Notes: generated by a model not told the origin, from the letters alone. A DNA stretch of 64,000 nucleotides from Tridacna crocea (GCA_943736015.1 OX031061.1:14269290-14333289), one strand, 5' to 3'. Shown: positions 1 through 11,111, numbered from the stretch's first letter. Program-made: numbers and translations.

Positions 1-312
1 GTCGAGTGCCCCTATGGAATCGCAGTTTGTCCTGTTGACTGAACTTCTTTTCTAAATCAGTTTTAGAATAACTCCTGACGTTGAGGTGTGTATTGGGTAC
101 CGGACATCTTTGTAAAAACTGTGAAACACGATCCGTCTTGTTCTCTGCGTCCTCTACAACTATCCAATGGATATTTGGCACTAATTGCAGTGTTTGAGAT
201 AGACGAGTTAAATCTGCTTTCTGCTCTAGTCTGTCGGATGTTGGAGTAATTATATAGACGAGTGGCAGTTTGTCTCTAGTTGTGTTCAGCGTCCTCTGAG
301 ACACAAATAGAT
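1..312 (-). CDS. B3GAT: Exon of galactosylgalactosylxylosylprotein 3-beta-glucuronosyltransferase (partial, runs off left edge)
   Basis: Read on the minus strand, 312 down to 1 gives one open exon of about 104 codons. It includes LPLVYIITPT, QKADLTRLSQTL, VPNIHWIVVEDA and THLNV, in the order found near the start of the catalytic domain of B3GAT1/2/3. These type II Golgi enzymes transfer glucuronic acid from UDP-GlcA to galactose, for example when finishing the proteoglycan linker tetrasaccharide. The WIVVEDA block is part of the UDP-binding fold; the DDD metal motif would be in the next exon, outside the window. A polypyrimidine-poor but usable acceptor (ttacag) fixes the exon start at 312, in phase with two leftover bases. 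An acceptor at about 295 is possible but weaker. The exon with the membrane anchor was not found in the window. Family assignment is firm; the paralogue is not. Confidence 0.85.
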
Positions 313-344
313 CTGTAAATGAATGACGTGTTAAACAAATATTT

Positions 345-512
345 TAAGTTGTAACTAAACAGCAAAATAGTGGAACTGCCTAAATTGAAAGCATTTGCAA
401 ACGAAACTAAACATGGTACAAATAATGTTTTTTGTCTTTAGTCGGGAAGGAAATATTGTTGAAATAGGAGAAAATGCTAACAGCTATTTTCTCGTTTGAC
501 AAATAAAGTTTT
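345..512. repeat. Decayed family A TTAA element
   Basis: Remnant of the abundant hairpin family. The arm words aaattgaaagcatttgcaaa and ggagaaaatgcta...agctattttctc are recognisable, but both ends have drifted. Confidence 0.5.
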
Positions 513-1760
513 TTAAAATGCTACTTATCGGGGACGTTACAATACAGGGTCGTGCGTATCGTCAAAGGTCTTCTAGTGCCTAAGTTAGAGCTCAAGAGCC
601 CGAGTGCGAAGCACGAGGGTATTAAAGTATTTTGCTGGCCTCTGCGAATAACCAACGTGAATTAATGCTATTATTACATAAAGTAAATGTATTTTAATAA
701 TAATTTGCAAAGATAGCAAAAAATATTTCTAGAAATACAAGCAAGCGAATTTCAAATGTACGGTAGCTAAAAAGTGTCAAAACCTGAAGTCTGCGAAGAA
801 GTTTTTGTTACGAGCAGTGCAGAGCCATTACTTCTGATTCTCTCGGTGTAAATTCACTTCAAATGATTTTTAATACAAAATGGACTTATGTGGGATAAAC
901 TTGCACACGTGTAGACGATTACAAGAAGGATGGATGAGTGGATATGAATTTCTGTAACTGAAAGACGTTAGGGGGTTCAATCTACATCAAGCGAGGAAAT
1001 TACCGATCAAGTAAAGTCGTTTAGAGTACATTTCACGGGTGATTTTTTGTTCAGATCTCGATAAAACAGAGATCCTTTGCAAAATTTTGTTTGTGGTTTA
1101 ATAATATCATCAGAAACAAGCCATAAAAAGGATCTAACATGGTACAAATTCCTACAGTTTGATAGTCGGAGTCTAGACAAGAACAAATATTGTTTACAAC
1201 GTAGGCCCGAATCGAGGATATAGATAGTACAAAGCCGGGCGTTAACGGCGCGTGAATTTACTGATTAATATGTTTTCTTCCGTTAACGCCCGGTTTTTAC
1301 CTGTTAATACATGCTTATAACGGCCCGAAAAGGCACATTTTATGCAATAATGTACAATAAAACCAGACTAATCCGACAATTGTTGGAATAATCACAAAAG
1401 CCATGCACTGTGATTTTATTCGCTCATGATTTATGCAATGCATTATATAAATCAAAATTTTGCGGCTAAAATACATGCGTCGCACACAGATGAAATATCA
1501 CAAACATAGGAAAAATAAACAACCTTTTTTGCACATTGTGGAATACAGTTCCAAATATGATATGATGACGTAAAAGTGACGTAACTCACTCGCGGTGTAT
1601 GTATCTATTAATTTGCAATTGGATTGGTCAAAAACATACGATGCAATATTTATGCGTCATTCATTTGAAAAAAGAAACCCCCCCAAAAAAACAAAGTTAC
1701 TGGATACGTCACTACAGCATAACGTTCCGTATGTATTAAAGCTGCAAACTTTGTAAATGT
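513..1760. other. Non-coding stretch with one short inverted repeat
   Basis: No exon was recognised on either strand. The only structure seen is an inverted pair around 1213-1300, aaagccgggcgttaacgg and its complement ccgttaacgcccggttttt, separated by about 45 bases. Confidence 0.5.
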
Positions 1761-2132
1761 TTAAGGTAAGACCTGTATAATGGAAAACAGCTATTTCCAC
1801 ATCATGCAAAATTAGCTATAATTAAAAATGAGTATTATTGAACTACTTTCACCTTTTCATTTTTTCCATTTTTTCCTTCTTTGAATTATCATTTATAAAT
1901 CTAAAACCGCTATATTCTCAATTGAAAAAGAGATAATAATCACCTCCCTTTTTAGAAAACAAACAAAAGTATCAAAAAATAGTTTCAAGATAGACATTAA
2001 CGGAATTTCTGATCCGTTAGAAATGTGCAAAAATATCATTTCTGCATAAATCCCTATTTATCCTTATTTAACAACCAATTAGAATGTTTGCCCAATGTTC
2101 ACCGGAAGTGCATTACACAGGTCTTACCTTAA
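1761..2132. mobile_element. Family E TTAA element, complete copy
   Basis: The 364-bp body (1765-2128) is bounded by TTAA on both sides. Its ends are inverted copies of each other: GGTAAGACCTGT on the left, ACAGGTCTTACC on the right. The body shares its sequence (acagctatttccac, aaaatgagtattattgaac) with copies at 17889, 31279 and 40456. No coding capacity. The TTAA target is proven for this family at 40456-40834; TTAA specificity is typical of the piggyBac superfamily, so a non-autonomous piggyBac-like element is the inference. Confidence 0.8.
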
Positions 2133-2348
2133 TAAAGTAGCCTATAGAGCAATGTGGTTTGAAATTATAAATTTTACTTCCGTTACCTAAATAAATTACT
2201 CTTAGAAAACAAAAAACACATAACACCCATATCAGTCCATTTCGATATTTCATATTCGCTATAAACTCGAGCACGTCTATATTCTCGTTTTTGATTAGCC
2301 TTCCTAATTTATAACTGAGCATGGGCCATCTGCATAGTCTGTAACATG

Positions 2349-2577
2349 TTAACTCATTACCACACGACAAAATTTTAGACTGGTTCAAATTGAAAGCATT
2401 TGCAGACAACAAAATAAAGGTGACTGAAAAATTGAAATTTGTTCTAGGAAGGGTAGAAAACACTGTGGGAAAAGGAGAAAATGCTGGTTACCAGCATTTT
2501 CTCCTTTTCCTACAGTGTTTTCAAAAGGCTTCTTTCTCAGGGGCGTCAAAAGTAGGGATTGTGTGGTAATGGGTTAA
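2349..2577. mobile_element. Family A TTAA hairpin element, complete
   Basis: Both ends are TTAA. The left end reads TTAACTCATTACCACACGAC, the right end gtgtggtaatgggttaa, which are inverted copies. The centre is a long hairpin, gggaaaaggagaaaatgctg, followed by its complement. About 229 bp and non-coding. A MITE of TTAA-targeting type is inferred from ends and copy number. Confidence 0.85.
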
Positions 2578-2695
2578 GGTTCAGTATCGATTCCGAACAC
2601 TATTCAGACGAAAAACTAACCTTGGGTCACACGATATGATCTTTTATTGAAAGGTTACACAACGTTGTAAAAAAAAGAGGAGAAAATAAAGGGTG

Positions 2696-2864
2696 CCGAT
2701 GTAATGCAGAGAAATGACCCTCTCCTACAAAATGACCCGTGGGTCATTCCTCTGCGTAGAGAAATGACCCTCCCCTACAAAATGACCTGTGGGTCATTCC
2801 TCTACGTAGAGAAATGACCCATGGGTCATTTTGTAGGGAGGGTAATTTCTCTGCATTACACTGG
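2696..2864. mobile_element. Foldback element built of small palindromes, copy 1
   Basis: The ends are inverted copies: TGTAATGCAGAGAAATGACC on the left and the complement ending ctctgcattacactgg on the right. The inside is a tandem series of small palindromes, AATGACCC joined to GGGTCATT, alternating with a ctacgtag palindrome. A related copy lies at 58075-58320. No coding capacity. Confidence 0.75.
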
Positions 2865-2892
2865 AAATGTCTTCGTTTGTAACAATGTTTCC

Positions 2893-3122
2893 CTAACCCT
2901 TTCCCGAACAAACCCTGGTTTTCACGACTCTGAGAAAGAAGCCTTCTGAAAACATTGTGGGAAAAGGAGAAAATGCTGGTTACCAGCATTTTCTCCTTTT
3001 CCCACAATGTTTTTCTGCTCTTCCAGAAATAAATTTCAATTTCTAAGTCACATTAATTTTGTTGTCTGCAAATGCTTCCAATTTGGACTAGTCGAAAATT
3101 ATGCCGTTTGGTAAAGACTTAA
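2893..3122. mobile_element. Family A TTAA element, complete, reverse orientation
   Basis: Begins taaccctttcccgaac and ends gccgtttggtaaagacttaa. The central hairpin (2957-3009) is nearly perfect. It lies about 30 bp after the foldback element at 2696-2864. Confidence 0.8.
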
Positions 3123-3239
3123 GGCCATCTTCCATAAAACATGAGATTCATTGATAAAATGTTAATCATTTCCCTTTAAATGCATCTTACCATGTGTCCC
3201 TAATGCGTTGTTGGTTTCTAAGGTTTTTTTTTTTTTAAA

Positions 3240-3266
3240 GAGATGATGTGGGGGGGGGGGGGGGGT
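3240..3266. repeat. Poly-G tract
   Basis: A run of about 17 G residues follows a T-rich run. Tract length is probably unstable or uncertain in assembly. Confidence 0.8.
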
Positions 3267-3284
3267 TATAAAGTTCAGCGGTGG

Positions 3285-3531
3285 AATGGCAAAAGGAAGT
3301 TTTTTTTTTTTTAATAAAGTTTATTGTCCCCGTATAATGATATAATGATGTAGGAGGGTCGGGGATCTATCCCTCTCCACATCTTACAATCTCTGACGTT
3401 TTTCATATATACACGTAACAAGGAACAAAATCATTTTTATGTGATAGAAAAAAGTGAAGAAAAAAGAAACTAGTGGAAAAAAAAAAGAAAACTGGAAAGT
3501 GAAGAAAAAGTAGAAAATGGCAAAAGGAAGT
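3285..3531 (-). mobile_element. Retro-inserted 3' end (LINE or SINE tail) with 16-bp target duplication
   Basis: The insert at 3301-3515 is flanked by exact copies of AATGGCAAAAGGAAGT (3285-3300 and 3516-3531). On the minus strand it ends in ggggacaataaactttatt followed by a run of about 12 A. A poly(A) tail plus a long target duplication is the signature of target-primed reverse transcription. Only about 215 bp was copied, with no protein sequence left, so the parent could be a LINE or a SINE. Confidence 0.8.
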
Positions 3532-3539
3532 TAATGCAA

Positions 3540-3620
3540 CCCTATGGTGTATGATACCAAGCAAGTCGTCACGGAGCCACCAGGTCGCGAGTCAGATACT
3601 CTAACTACCGAACTACCCAG
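3540..3620 (-). repeat. Probable tRNA-derived SINE fragment
   Basis: On the minus strand, gggtagttcggtagttagag resembles a pol III A box, and gactcgcgacctggtggctc follows it. A similar word pair occurs at 17655-17720. No clear B box was seen here, so the call is tentative. Confidence 0.4.
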
Positions 3621-3829
3621 GAAACTTTTAAAAGAAAAGTCAAAACTACTAATTTTTCAATTATGTCTAATTCTATTCCATTATTTGCGAGCATTCGACA
3701 TTATCTTGCAGCACACAGGGGTTTCTGAGAAGAAGAACGGATCAACATGTATAGACTGACAGCTTGTCAACATGTCAAAAAGAACTAATTAAAGATTACA
3801 TATGTTACTCGTTGCATACAATGGAAGCC

Positions 3830-4058
3830 TTAACCCACTACAACACAATCCCTACTGTTGACGCTCCTGGAAAAGAAGCCTTTTGAAAACATTGTGAGAA
3901 AAGGAGAAAATGCTGGTAACTAGCATTTTCTCCTTTTCCCACAATGTTTTCTACCCTTCACAAAATAAATTTCAAAATTTCGGTCACTTTTGGTTTGTCG
4001 TCTGCAAATGCGTACGATTTGGACAAGCCTAAAATATTGTCGTTTGGTAACGAGTTAA
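3830..4058. mobile_element. Family A TTAA element, complete
   Basis: Begins TTAACCCACTACAACACAAT and ends gtcgtttggtaacgagttaa, with the central hairpin at 3893-3950. Same orientation as the copies at 17351 and 32954. Confidence 0.85.
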
Positions 4059-4129
4059 CCTTTCCGATAGAACAACAGCGTGTACCAGGATATATTTGTA
4101 TTTGTAATTCCCCGTAACACATACTTAGG

Positions 4130-4345
4130 TCTCGCAGGATTGATTAGGATTCTGTTTGAACCAATCATTCTAAGACTTGCTCGAAACAAATCCCTAATCT
4201 GAAAGTAACTCGAGTAATTTAAAAGTAACTCGATTTCTGGTTGGCTAAACCAAATGGTTTAGCCAATCAGAACTCGTGTTTCCTTCTAAAGCTAGATATA
4301 AGACAAAGAATATTCTTAAGAAAGGTTGTTAATAACGGAACAGGG
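4130..4345. mobile_element. Family D hairpin element, diverged
   Basis: The central palindrome ggctaaaccaaatggtttag lies inside flanks that match the family D copies at 10529 and 32418. The ends are diverged from the cleaner copies. Confidence 0.55.
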
Positions 4346-4407
4346 TCTTCTAGCGAGACTTGGCAAAATAACCCTTTTCTCAATGTCATAAAGTTGTCAT
4401 AAAGTTG

Positions 4408-4712
4408 ATTTGGTAACTTTTTACCCGACGGTGAAAATTTAGACTAGTCCAGGGTAACACCATGTACAAAAAAAAAATCTGGATTTGTCTTAGAAAGGGT
4501 TTAGAAACAATGCTGAAAAAGGAGAATGTGCAGGTCAAAAACATTTACATCAGTACACTAGATATATTAAGTCAAAGATGTAAGCATGCAAGAGTGGAAG
4601 AAAGGAGAAAATGTTGGTTATCAGTATTTTCTCCTTTTCCCACTATGTTTTTTTTTTGAAGCCTTCTTCACTACGGACTGTTAAAACTTGGGATTATTCG
4701 GTAAAGCGTAAA
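4408..4712. mobile_element. Family A element, degraded and expanded
   Basis: Two separated hairpin-arm words (aaaaaggagaatgtgcaggt near 4515 and ggagaaaatgttggttatca near 4602) lie between weak ends. It looks like a decayed copy with internal insertion or duplication. Confidence 0.5.
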
Positions 4713-4836
4713 CTCTTAATCCGACAGTCCTGCTGGTGTCTTTACAATCCAAATGATTATAGAGCAGAGTGACCCGGCTGATCGATATCGTAATCTTTAG
4801 ACAGCTAAGCGCGTTTTTCTGATTTTTTTTTTAAAA

Positions 4837-4896
4837 ACAGTGTAGATCAAGATTATACAGCACAGAACGGGCAGTCTGATCTCAGATCTACACTGT
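4837..4896. repeat. Family C 60-bp hairpin
   Basis: acagtgtagatcaagatta and its near-complement agatctacactgt form an imperfect hairpin. The same unit occurs at 12867, 19190, 25471, 42841, 43541, 44515, 45313 and 63458. Confidence 0.7.
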
Positions 4897-4986
4897 CAGT
4901 TAAGCAGATATTCCCCCCCCCCCCTCTCCAAAAAGAAGTTTGAAACAGCAGCATCGTGGATTTAAGTTTCAGCTTGAAATTTTCGC

Positions 4987-5193
4987 TTAACCCTTTCTCA
5001 AATGACAAACTTTAGACTGTCCCAACCTCAAAGTGTTTGCAGATGAGAATTTTGGATTTAATGAGAATGACAGAAAGTTTTCCGATAGGCTAGAAAACAC
5101 TGTGGGAAAAGGAGAAATTGCTCTTTACGAGCAACTTCTCCTTTTCCCACAGTGTTTTCTAAAGGCTTGTATTGCAGACACGTAAAGAGTTAA
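4987..5193. mobile_element. Family A element (GCTC-hairpin subtype)
   Basis: TTAA at 4987-4990 and 5190-5193. The hairpin carries aaattgctc...gagcaacttc rather than aaaatgctgg...ccagcatttt. It shares its right TTAA with the next element. Confidence 0.8.
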
Positions 5194-5424
5194 CCCTTTA
5201 CCCCACAGCAAAATTTTTAAACCAATACAAATTGAAAGCATTCGCAGACGACAATTTCAAATTGGCTCAAATGATCCAGTTCTTTTCTTTGATAGGGAAG
5301 AAAACTTTGTGGGAAAAGGAGAAAATGCTAGTTACCAGCATTTTCTCCTTTTCCCACAATGCTTTTTCAAAAGGTTTCTTTCTCAGGATCGTTAAAAGTC
5401 ACCAATGTGTGTAAAGGGGTAACT
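5190..5424. mobile_element. Family A element adjoining the previous one
   Basis: Begins TTAACCCTTTACCCCACAGC at the same TTAA that ends the 4987-5193 copy, and ends gtaaaggggtaac. The hairpin is of the GCTGG subtype. Two different subtypes therefore sit head to tail at one TTAA. Confidence 0.8.
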
Positions 5425-5504
5425 TTTTTTTAGCAGGGTAAGAGTTATAACAATTTGAGCAATGCTCTAGCAAAAGGGGGCTTAGTGCATCTTCGTGTTT
5501 CATG

Positions 5505-5757
5505 GTATCCGAGCATTTGTTTGAATGGTGTTTTACGCCGCTTTTAACAGTATTTCAGTCATATCGTGGCGACAGCTCACATTGTTCATGTTTCCCTGGG
5601 TTTCACCAGTACTAGGCTAGGCTCTGAAGTGTCTTGCCCAAGGACACTCCTGTGAAAAAACCCAGTGGAGCTAGTGAGGCTCGAACCTGGGACCTCCAGG
5701 TGACTAGTCCTACACTTTACCACCGAGCCACACAGGACCCGTTGTCTGCGCATGTCA
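5505..5757 (-). mobile_element. tRNA-derived SINE with conserved central block
   Basis: On the minus strand: a tRNA-like head (tgtggctcggtggtaaagtg as A box region, ccaggttcgagcct as B box), then a central block tgtccttgggcaagacactt, then a tail cgatatgactgaaatactgt that I recognise from many molluscan SINEs. The central block resembles a deeply conserved SINE domain found across animals (from memory; not checked). The tail alone recurs near 25935-26000. Confidence 0.75.
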
Positions 5758-5799
5758 TATTCTTCGAAGATTCTACCTGTCTTATATGACACATCACTA

Positions 5800-8070
5800 G
5801 CCCCAAAAGCGGGCAGACTAATATTACGCTTTATAAAGTAGCAATGTAGAAAATAGATGAGACCTGCTTTAGCTCCAGATTTTTTAAATTGCTGATCTTA
5901 GCTGAATGAATTGCACTAGGTAGCATTTTGTTGAGTAAACGTTTATTTCAGTTTGAAATTCAAAGTAACGGTTGTCGCGTAGGAAAGTGGTTCGGTTCTG
6001 TACCCAGGATGCCCAAATTAGATAGATGAGTATTTATAGAATGCCATATAGTGGGAGATAATGACACAGGACCCGGTATCCGAGCAAACCATCACATAAT
6101 TATTGATCCATAATATAAACTTTTTTTAAACAACCCATTTGATCATGAAGTACGACAGTCTTAGATATACAAAAAATTGATAAAAAGCGAAAAATTTCGA
6201 CCCAGATCAGCCTTTGTCGACTGCATAGGCTGACCTGGGTCGATACTTTCCGCAGATGCATTAAGCTCTTTTTTTCCGACCCCAAAATATGACCAATTTC
6301 TTTGACTACCAGCATATCCTCTACCGGTCGACATTTTTTTGTCAAAATTTTGTTTTATGTTTTAAAAAGATCTGTGTGGATACATTTTGCAGATAATTTG
6401 AAATCACTGTCCGCAGGGCATAGCTCCAATTTATTTTATTTTTATCTAGAACAATTATATTTTGGCCATTTTTACTAAAAAGTTTAAAGTAGAATAACCA
6501 CTCTACTTTCATCACTTACGAAATAAGTAATTACCTCCCTTTGAGGAAAATTTGCAAAACACCCAAGAACAAATATGAAGTTTTGTTCAGAATCTTTCAT
6601 GAATACATAATCTGTTACAAACGGTATAATCACAATGCAATATACATAAGATTATTCAACTAGAAAGAGAAATATTACTCCTTGCATTCTGAATACTTTT
6701 GAAAACACCCATTAATATAACGTGCAAGAGAAATGCAAGCGGATGCAACTTTCTGTTTCAGTTTCTTGAATATCAGTGAAAATTCTCAGGTCGAAAAAGG
6801 GACATAACTGTGTCAAATTTTACTTCGATGTATAACTACCTTAGACACAAGAAAACAGTTTGCTTCGAATTGGCCAGGTCAAAATTAGAAATCAGTGAGT
6901 AAGGTAGGTTTTTAATGCAATTTTGATAAGAAGAGTAGTTATTACACCCATGAATTGTGTTAGATTAAGGAAAAGAAGCATTTGTTTTGTATGTGAAACA
7001 AGGGGTCATGACCTTTCCTTCTTTGTTCTATAGTTTTGATCCCAAATGCGAAAGTGAGGAGTCATGGAGCAAGCGGTTGTTTTTAGCGGAGAAAACAAGG
7101 GTAGGGTCAGGGCACGAATGATTGCGAAAAAACGGCATGGTAATGTGCTATTTTGGATTTTATCCCCAGATTATATGTTGTTTGGAGTTTCAATTCAGCT
7201 TGGCATTTTCAGACTAGCTTCCTGGGTTTGGATTTTGTGAATTTTGGAATATAGGCTAAAATGGCAATTTTTTTCAGTTTTTTTTCCCGACCATGTCACT
7301 TGCTTATATTGATCATTGATATCACTATTTCACAAGTTGAACATGATTTATTGATAAAATCTAAAGAATTAGGATTGTGCTGTTGCATTTAAGTGCTCCT
7401 TATAATTTCAGGCTGACTATATAGACCTTTGTTTGAGGAAGTTCAGTTCGGCGTATGGCGGACCGAGACGAGTTTAGCCGACAACCGTGTACTGCTACCT
7501 TATTGTACGAGTGCCCCTTTTCAAAATATAAAGGATCTGCAGACGGAAATGCTAACAGTTGTATAAGTGATTTAAATTTCTTGAAAGGGGAAATACATTG
7601 TTGATAAAAATTGGCTTTTTTTCCAATTTTTTTTTTTTTGTCAAAAGCTGTTTTTCAGGGTCTTTAAAATATGGTTTGACGAAGGGTTTCAGAACCGTGC
7701 CATGTATTTTCTACAGATGTTACCCATAAAAAAAATTCACATACATAATTGACCAACATTTAAAACAATGTTTATAAATATAAAATGTTTGTGGAATGAT
7801 TGTCGTAAAATGAGAATTCTCGGACAAAATATGTTGCTTCTAGGGCTTTTAAAGATGAATCCTTATAGAGTAATTAAAACAAAAGGAACGCTGAAAAAAC
7901 TTAGTTTATAGAATCTAGTTAGCTGTATTAACGTAGATCTAAAAAAAATCGATATAAAGCGTATTCTATAAAGGAACACAAGGGATTTAAACCAGAAATT
8001 AAGGTTTCTATGTTTAGAAGTAGCTTCCATAGAACGAATTCCATTTTCTACCCGCCGTAATCTGTGCAAC
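5800..8070. other. Intergenic stretch without recognised exons
   Basis: Apart from one family J hairpin near 6186-6262, nothing was recognised. No run with conserved protein words or paired splice sites was found on either strand. Confidence 0.4.
6186..6262. repeat. Family J hairpin
   Basis: tttcgacccagatcagcct pairs with aggctgacctgggtcgatac. Related hairpins with the same CAGCCTG-type core occur near 27530, 27660, 34370, 43090 and 51710. Confidence 0.6.
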
Positions 8071-8072
8071 CT

Positions 8073-8475
8073 TTAACCCTTTCCCAAACGACAAATTTTG
8101 GACTCTTCCAAACTGAAAGAGTTTGCAGACAAGAATTTTTAGATTAAAAAAAAAAAAAAAAAAAATAGCAGAAAGTTCTCAAAAAGGGTAGAAAACTCTG
8201 TGGAAAAAGGAGAAATTGCTCGTTACGAGCAATTTCTCCTTTTCCCACAATGTTTTCAAAAGACTTTTACTTCAGACACCTAAAACCAGGGCTTGTTTGG
8301 GAAAGAATTTTTAGATTTAAAAAAAAAAATGGCAGAAAGTTCTCAAAAAGGGTAGAAAACACTGTGGAAAAAGGAGAAATTGCTCGTTACGAGCAATTTC
8401 TCCTTTTCCCACAGTGTTTTCAAAAGACTTTTACTTCAGACACGTAAAACCTGGGCTTGTTTGGGAAAGGGTTAA
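8073..8475. mobile_element. Family A element with tandem internal duplication
   Basis: TTAA ends at 8073-8076 and 8472-8475 enclose one left end and one right end but two central hairpins. A unit of about 170 bp, from ttttagatttaaaaaaaa to gcttgtttgggaaag, is present twice (about 8134-8304 and 8305-8472). Each unit carries the GCTCGTTACGAGC hairpin. Normal copies have one hairpin and are about 230 bp. Confidence 0.8.
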
Positions 8476-8479
8476 ATTG

Positions 8480-9255
8480 TCAGGGACACCATTTAGCATG
8501 TAGATACAAGAAAGATTATAATTTCATAAAATAAAGAAAAAAATGGCTACAAAACTGGACGAAAACAGGAAAAGATGCATTTCTAAATTCCCAAAATATC
8601 TCAGCAGCAAGATCAAGATTGGCGGAAAAAGAGAACAAGTGTGTTGTTATATGACTTAGCATTTGAATAAATACTAAAGTTCACTTGGAGATGGATTTGC
8701 AATACTTGTTCTTTTTTAACAATTCGTTGAAGAACAACTCGTTGTTGGACGAAACCTACGACATCCTCGAAAGAAAAAAAGAAAAAAATGGATGAAAAAG
8801 GAAAGGTTGCGTTAAGGCATTGGTCAATGAATCGATTTGCGTCAAAAAAATATCTTTTACCGTATCGATGACAGCTTGTTTAGACTATTACTTTGTATGG
8901 ACGCTTCGATTAATTTGCGTGTAGACATTTTGAATTTCACTTCAACATCTTTATATCTGACAGAACTATGAGTGTAAACAGAAAGAATCACTTTCTGTGG
9001 ACAAATATTTAGCGACTGATGACTATACTATTTAATTTGACTAGTAACTGACTTGTCAGTTATTGTATTTTTTGCATATAGTGGTATGGGCCACTTTGGG
9101 CGATCCTAGACTAGCGATCTTTCGTCTAAAATGAAAAAAAAAAAAATCCATCACTCGATGATAAGAAAATATATAATTGCTCTAGGTTCTATTGACTATT
9201 TGAGAAAAAAAATCGTTTTAGACACGCTATCCACGCCATACATTTACTCGTTACA
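8480..9255. other. Intergenic stretch, nothing recognised
   Basis: A-rich non-coding sequence with no recognised exon, repeat family or RNA gene. Confidence 0.4.
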
Positions 9256-9411
9256 GGACGTTGTCAAATTAGAACTGTCCAAAGTGTAAGACAAAGTAAA
9301 AGTAGCGCGAATGATGAGCTCTAACTTTGAAAAGATTGAAAACACGGTGGGAAAAGGAAAAAAACAATGCTGGCAACCTTAATGATGCCAAACACTTCTT
9401 CGTCAGGGTTG

Positions 9412-9637
9412 TTAACCCTACATTAAACATCCCTGGTTTTTCTTGTTCTTTTGAAGCCTTTTGAAGAAAATTTGGGAAAAGGAGAAAATGCTGGTAACAA
9501 GCATTTTCTCCTTTTTTCAACAATGTTTTCTACCCTGCTGAATAAATATTTCAATGTTGAGTTATGCGCATTTCTTCGTGTAATAGTCCTTTCAATTTGG
9601 ACCAGTCTAAAATTTTTTTCGTTTTGTAAAGAGTTGA
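9412..9637. mobile_element. Family A TTAA element; a decayed copy lies just upstream
   Basis: Begins TTAACCCTACATTAAACATC and ends ttttgtaaagagttga. The hairpin lies at 9476-9525. A worn copy with gtgggaaaaggaaaaaaac occupies about 9256-9411 and seems to share this TTAA. Confidence 0.7.
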
Positions 9638-9824
9638 GAAACGGAATTATTTGGTAAAGAGTGAAGGTAAGAAACAAAAACCAACACTCGAAAAAACCCA
9701 GATGATACCTGTCGAATAAAATTGTCATTCAGCCATAGTAATAAAGCTAATTTTTGTCTTGTGGTAACTTGACCGACTTACAGTAACTATAAATATACAT
9801 AATTTAGGATAAGTTTACATTTAA

Positions 9825-10053
9825 ATAAACCCTTTACAAGACGGCTAAATCAAAGACTTTTCCACATGGAGAGCTTTTGCAGACGACAAATTAAACCAGC
9901 TAAAGATGATGGTTTTTGCCAAAGAGAGTATGGACAACATTGTGGGAAGCGTTGAAAATACAGTTAAAACAGCTTTATCTCATTTTCCCGCAATGTTTTT
10001 AAACGCTTTCTTGCACAAAGACACTAAAACGTGACTGTTTGGTAAAGAGTTGA
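9825..10053. mobile_element. Family A element, diverged
   Basis: Starts taaaccctttacaagacgg and ends tttggtaaagagttgac. The hairpin is worn, but the arm words acaacattgtgggaa and cgcaatgtttttaa remain. Confidence 0.65.
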
Positions 10054-10528
10054 CTAATCTTTTTCTTTAATATTTTTTCTTGCAACTTTTATATTAATGT
10101 AAAAAAATCAACATAACGATTGGTATGGACGAATTTTCCTCATTCCTTTGACAACGGATCTGTGACGAGTAGGTTATAAATAAAACTAATGTTAACACGG
10201 GAGTGTCGTCGATAAAGACATGTTAAATGTTGTTATTCATGTTATCCAGTTCATATAAAAGACAAGCGGACGTGTGAACTGAAGCGGTGAAAACGTTAAA
10301 ACGGAAGTGACGTCTGTGACGTAGTTAGACCCATGCGTTGAACATTATAACTTATATTGGAGAGATGTAGTTTTATATCTAGATTACTGAAGGATAACGA
10401 CGTGTATAATTTCAAATAAGCAGTTAGAAATGTAGTTGTCCATGTGTGTGTTTTACTGTTCGATTGATATTTCTAGTGCAAGGTACGGACATATTTTGCG
10501 GTCTGACGAGCCAGCTTGCTGTTGACCT

Positions 10529-10726
10529 GGGCCCTTATTCACTAACCATTCTTAAAACTTTCTTTGTATTATTCTCCAGAATTCTCTACATTTGTAAGTA
10601 GCACAATTTCTGATTGGTTAAACCATTCGGTTTTAGCCACTCAGAAGTTGTGTTACTTACGAATGTAGAACACCTTGGGGTCTAAGACTAAGAATATTCT
10701 CCAGAATGGTTGGTGAATACGGGCCC
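10529..10726. mobile_element. Family D hairpin element, complete
   Basis: The ends GGGCCCTTATTCACTAACC and ggttggtgaatacgggccc are inverted copies. The core is a palindrome around aaccattcggttttagccac. About 198 bp; further copies at 4130, 32418 and 45737. Possible CCTGG duplication at the borders. Confidence 0.8.
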
Positions 10727-10904
10727 TGGTTGTTTTTTATTAAATTCACATTGTTTTGGCACTTTTTGAAGTTACGTGACATCAGTGCTGAGCGTTAGAT
10801 TAGGGCTCAAGCCTTTTTTTTTGATCAGTGGATTTAGACTTGTGTTTATTAAACGCATTTGCAAGCAAAAAAGTTAACGAGGTGAAGGTACTGGAATTGA
10901 TCTT

Positions 10905-11111
10905 GTAACTCTATACCAAACGACAGACTTTTTGAATTTTCCAACTAAAACATATTATGCACGCAAGATAAATTTGACTCAGATTGAGTTTATATTCGGA
11001 GATATGGAGAAAAATATAGGAAATGTTCCGGAAAAGGAGAAAATGCTGGTTAACAGGGTTGTCTCCTTTTCCAACAAAGTTTTCAATGACAGTTTTCTTC
11101 AGGCTTGTTAA
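10905..11111. mobile_element. Family A element, diverged, first of an adjoining pair
   Basis: Starts taactctataccaaacgac and ends at the TTAA of 11108-11111 that begins the next copy. The hairpin arms are ccggaaaaggagaaaatgct and gtctccttttccaac. Confidence 0.65.

Noticed and set aside
9-295. Plus-strand reading of the left-edge exon
   Set aside because: Only the minus strand gives the conserved glucuronyltransferase words.
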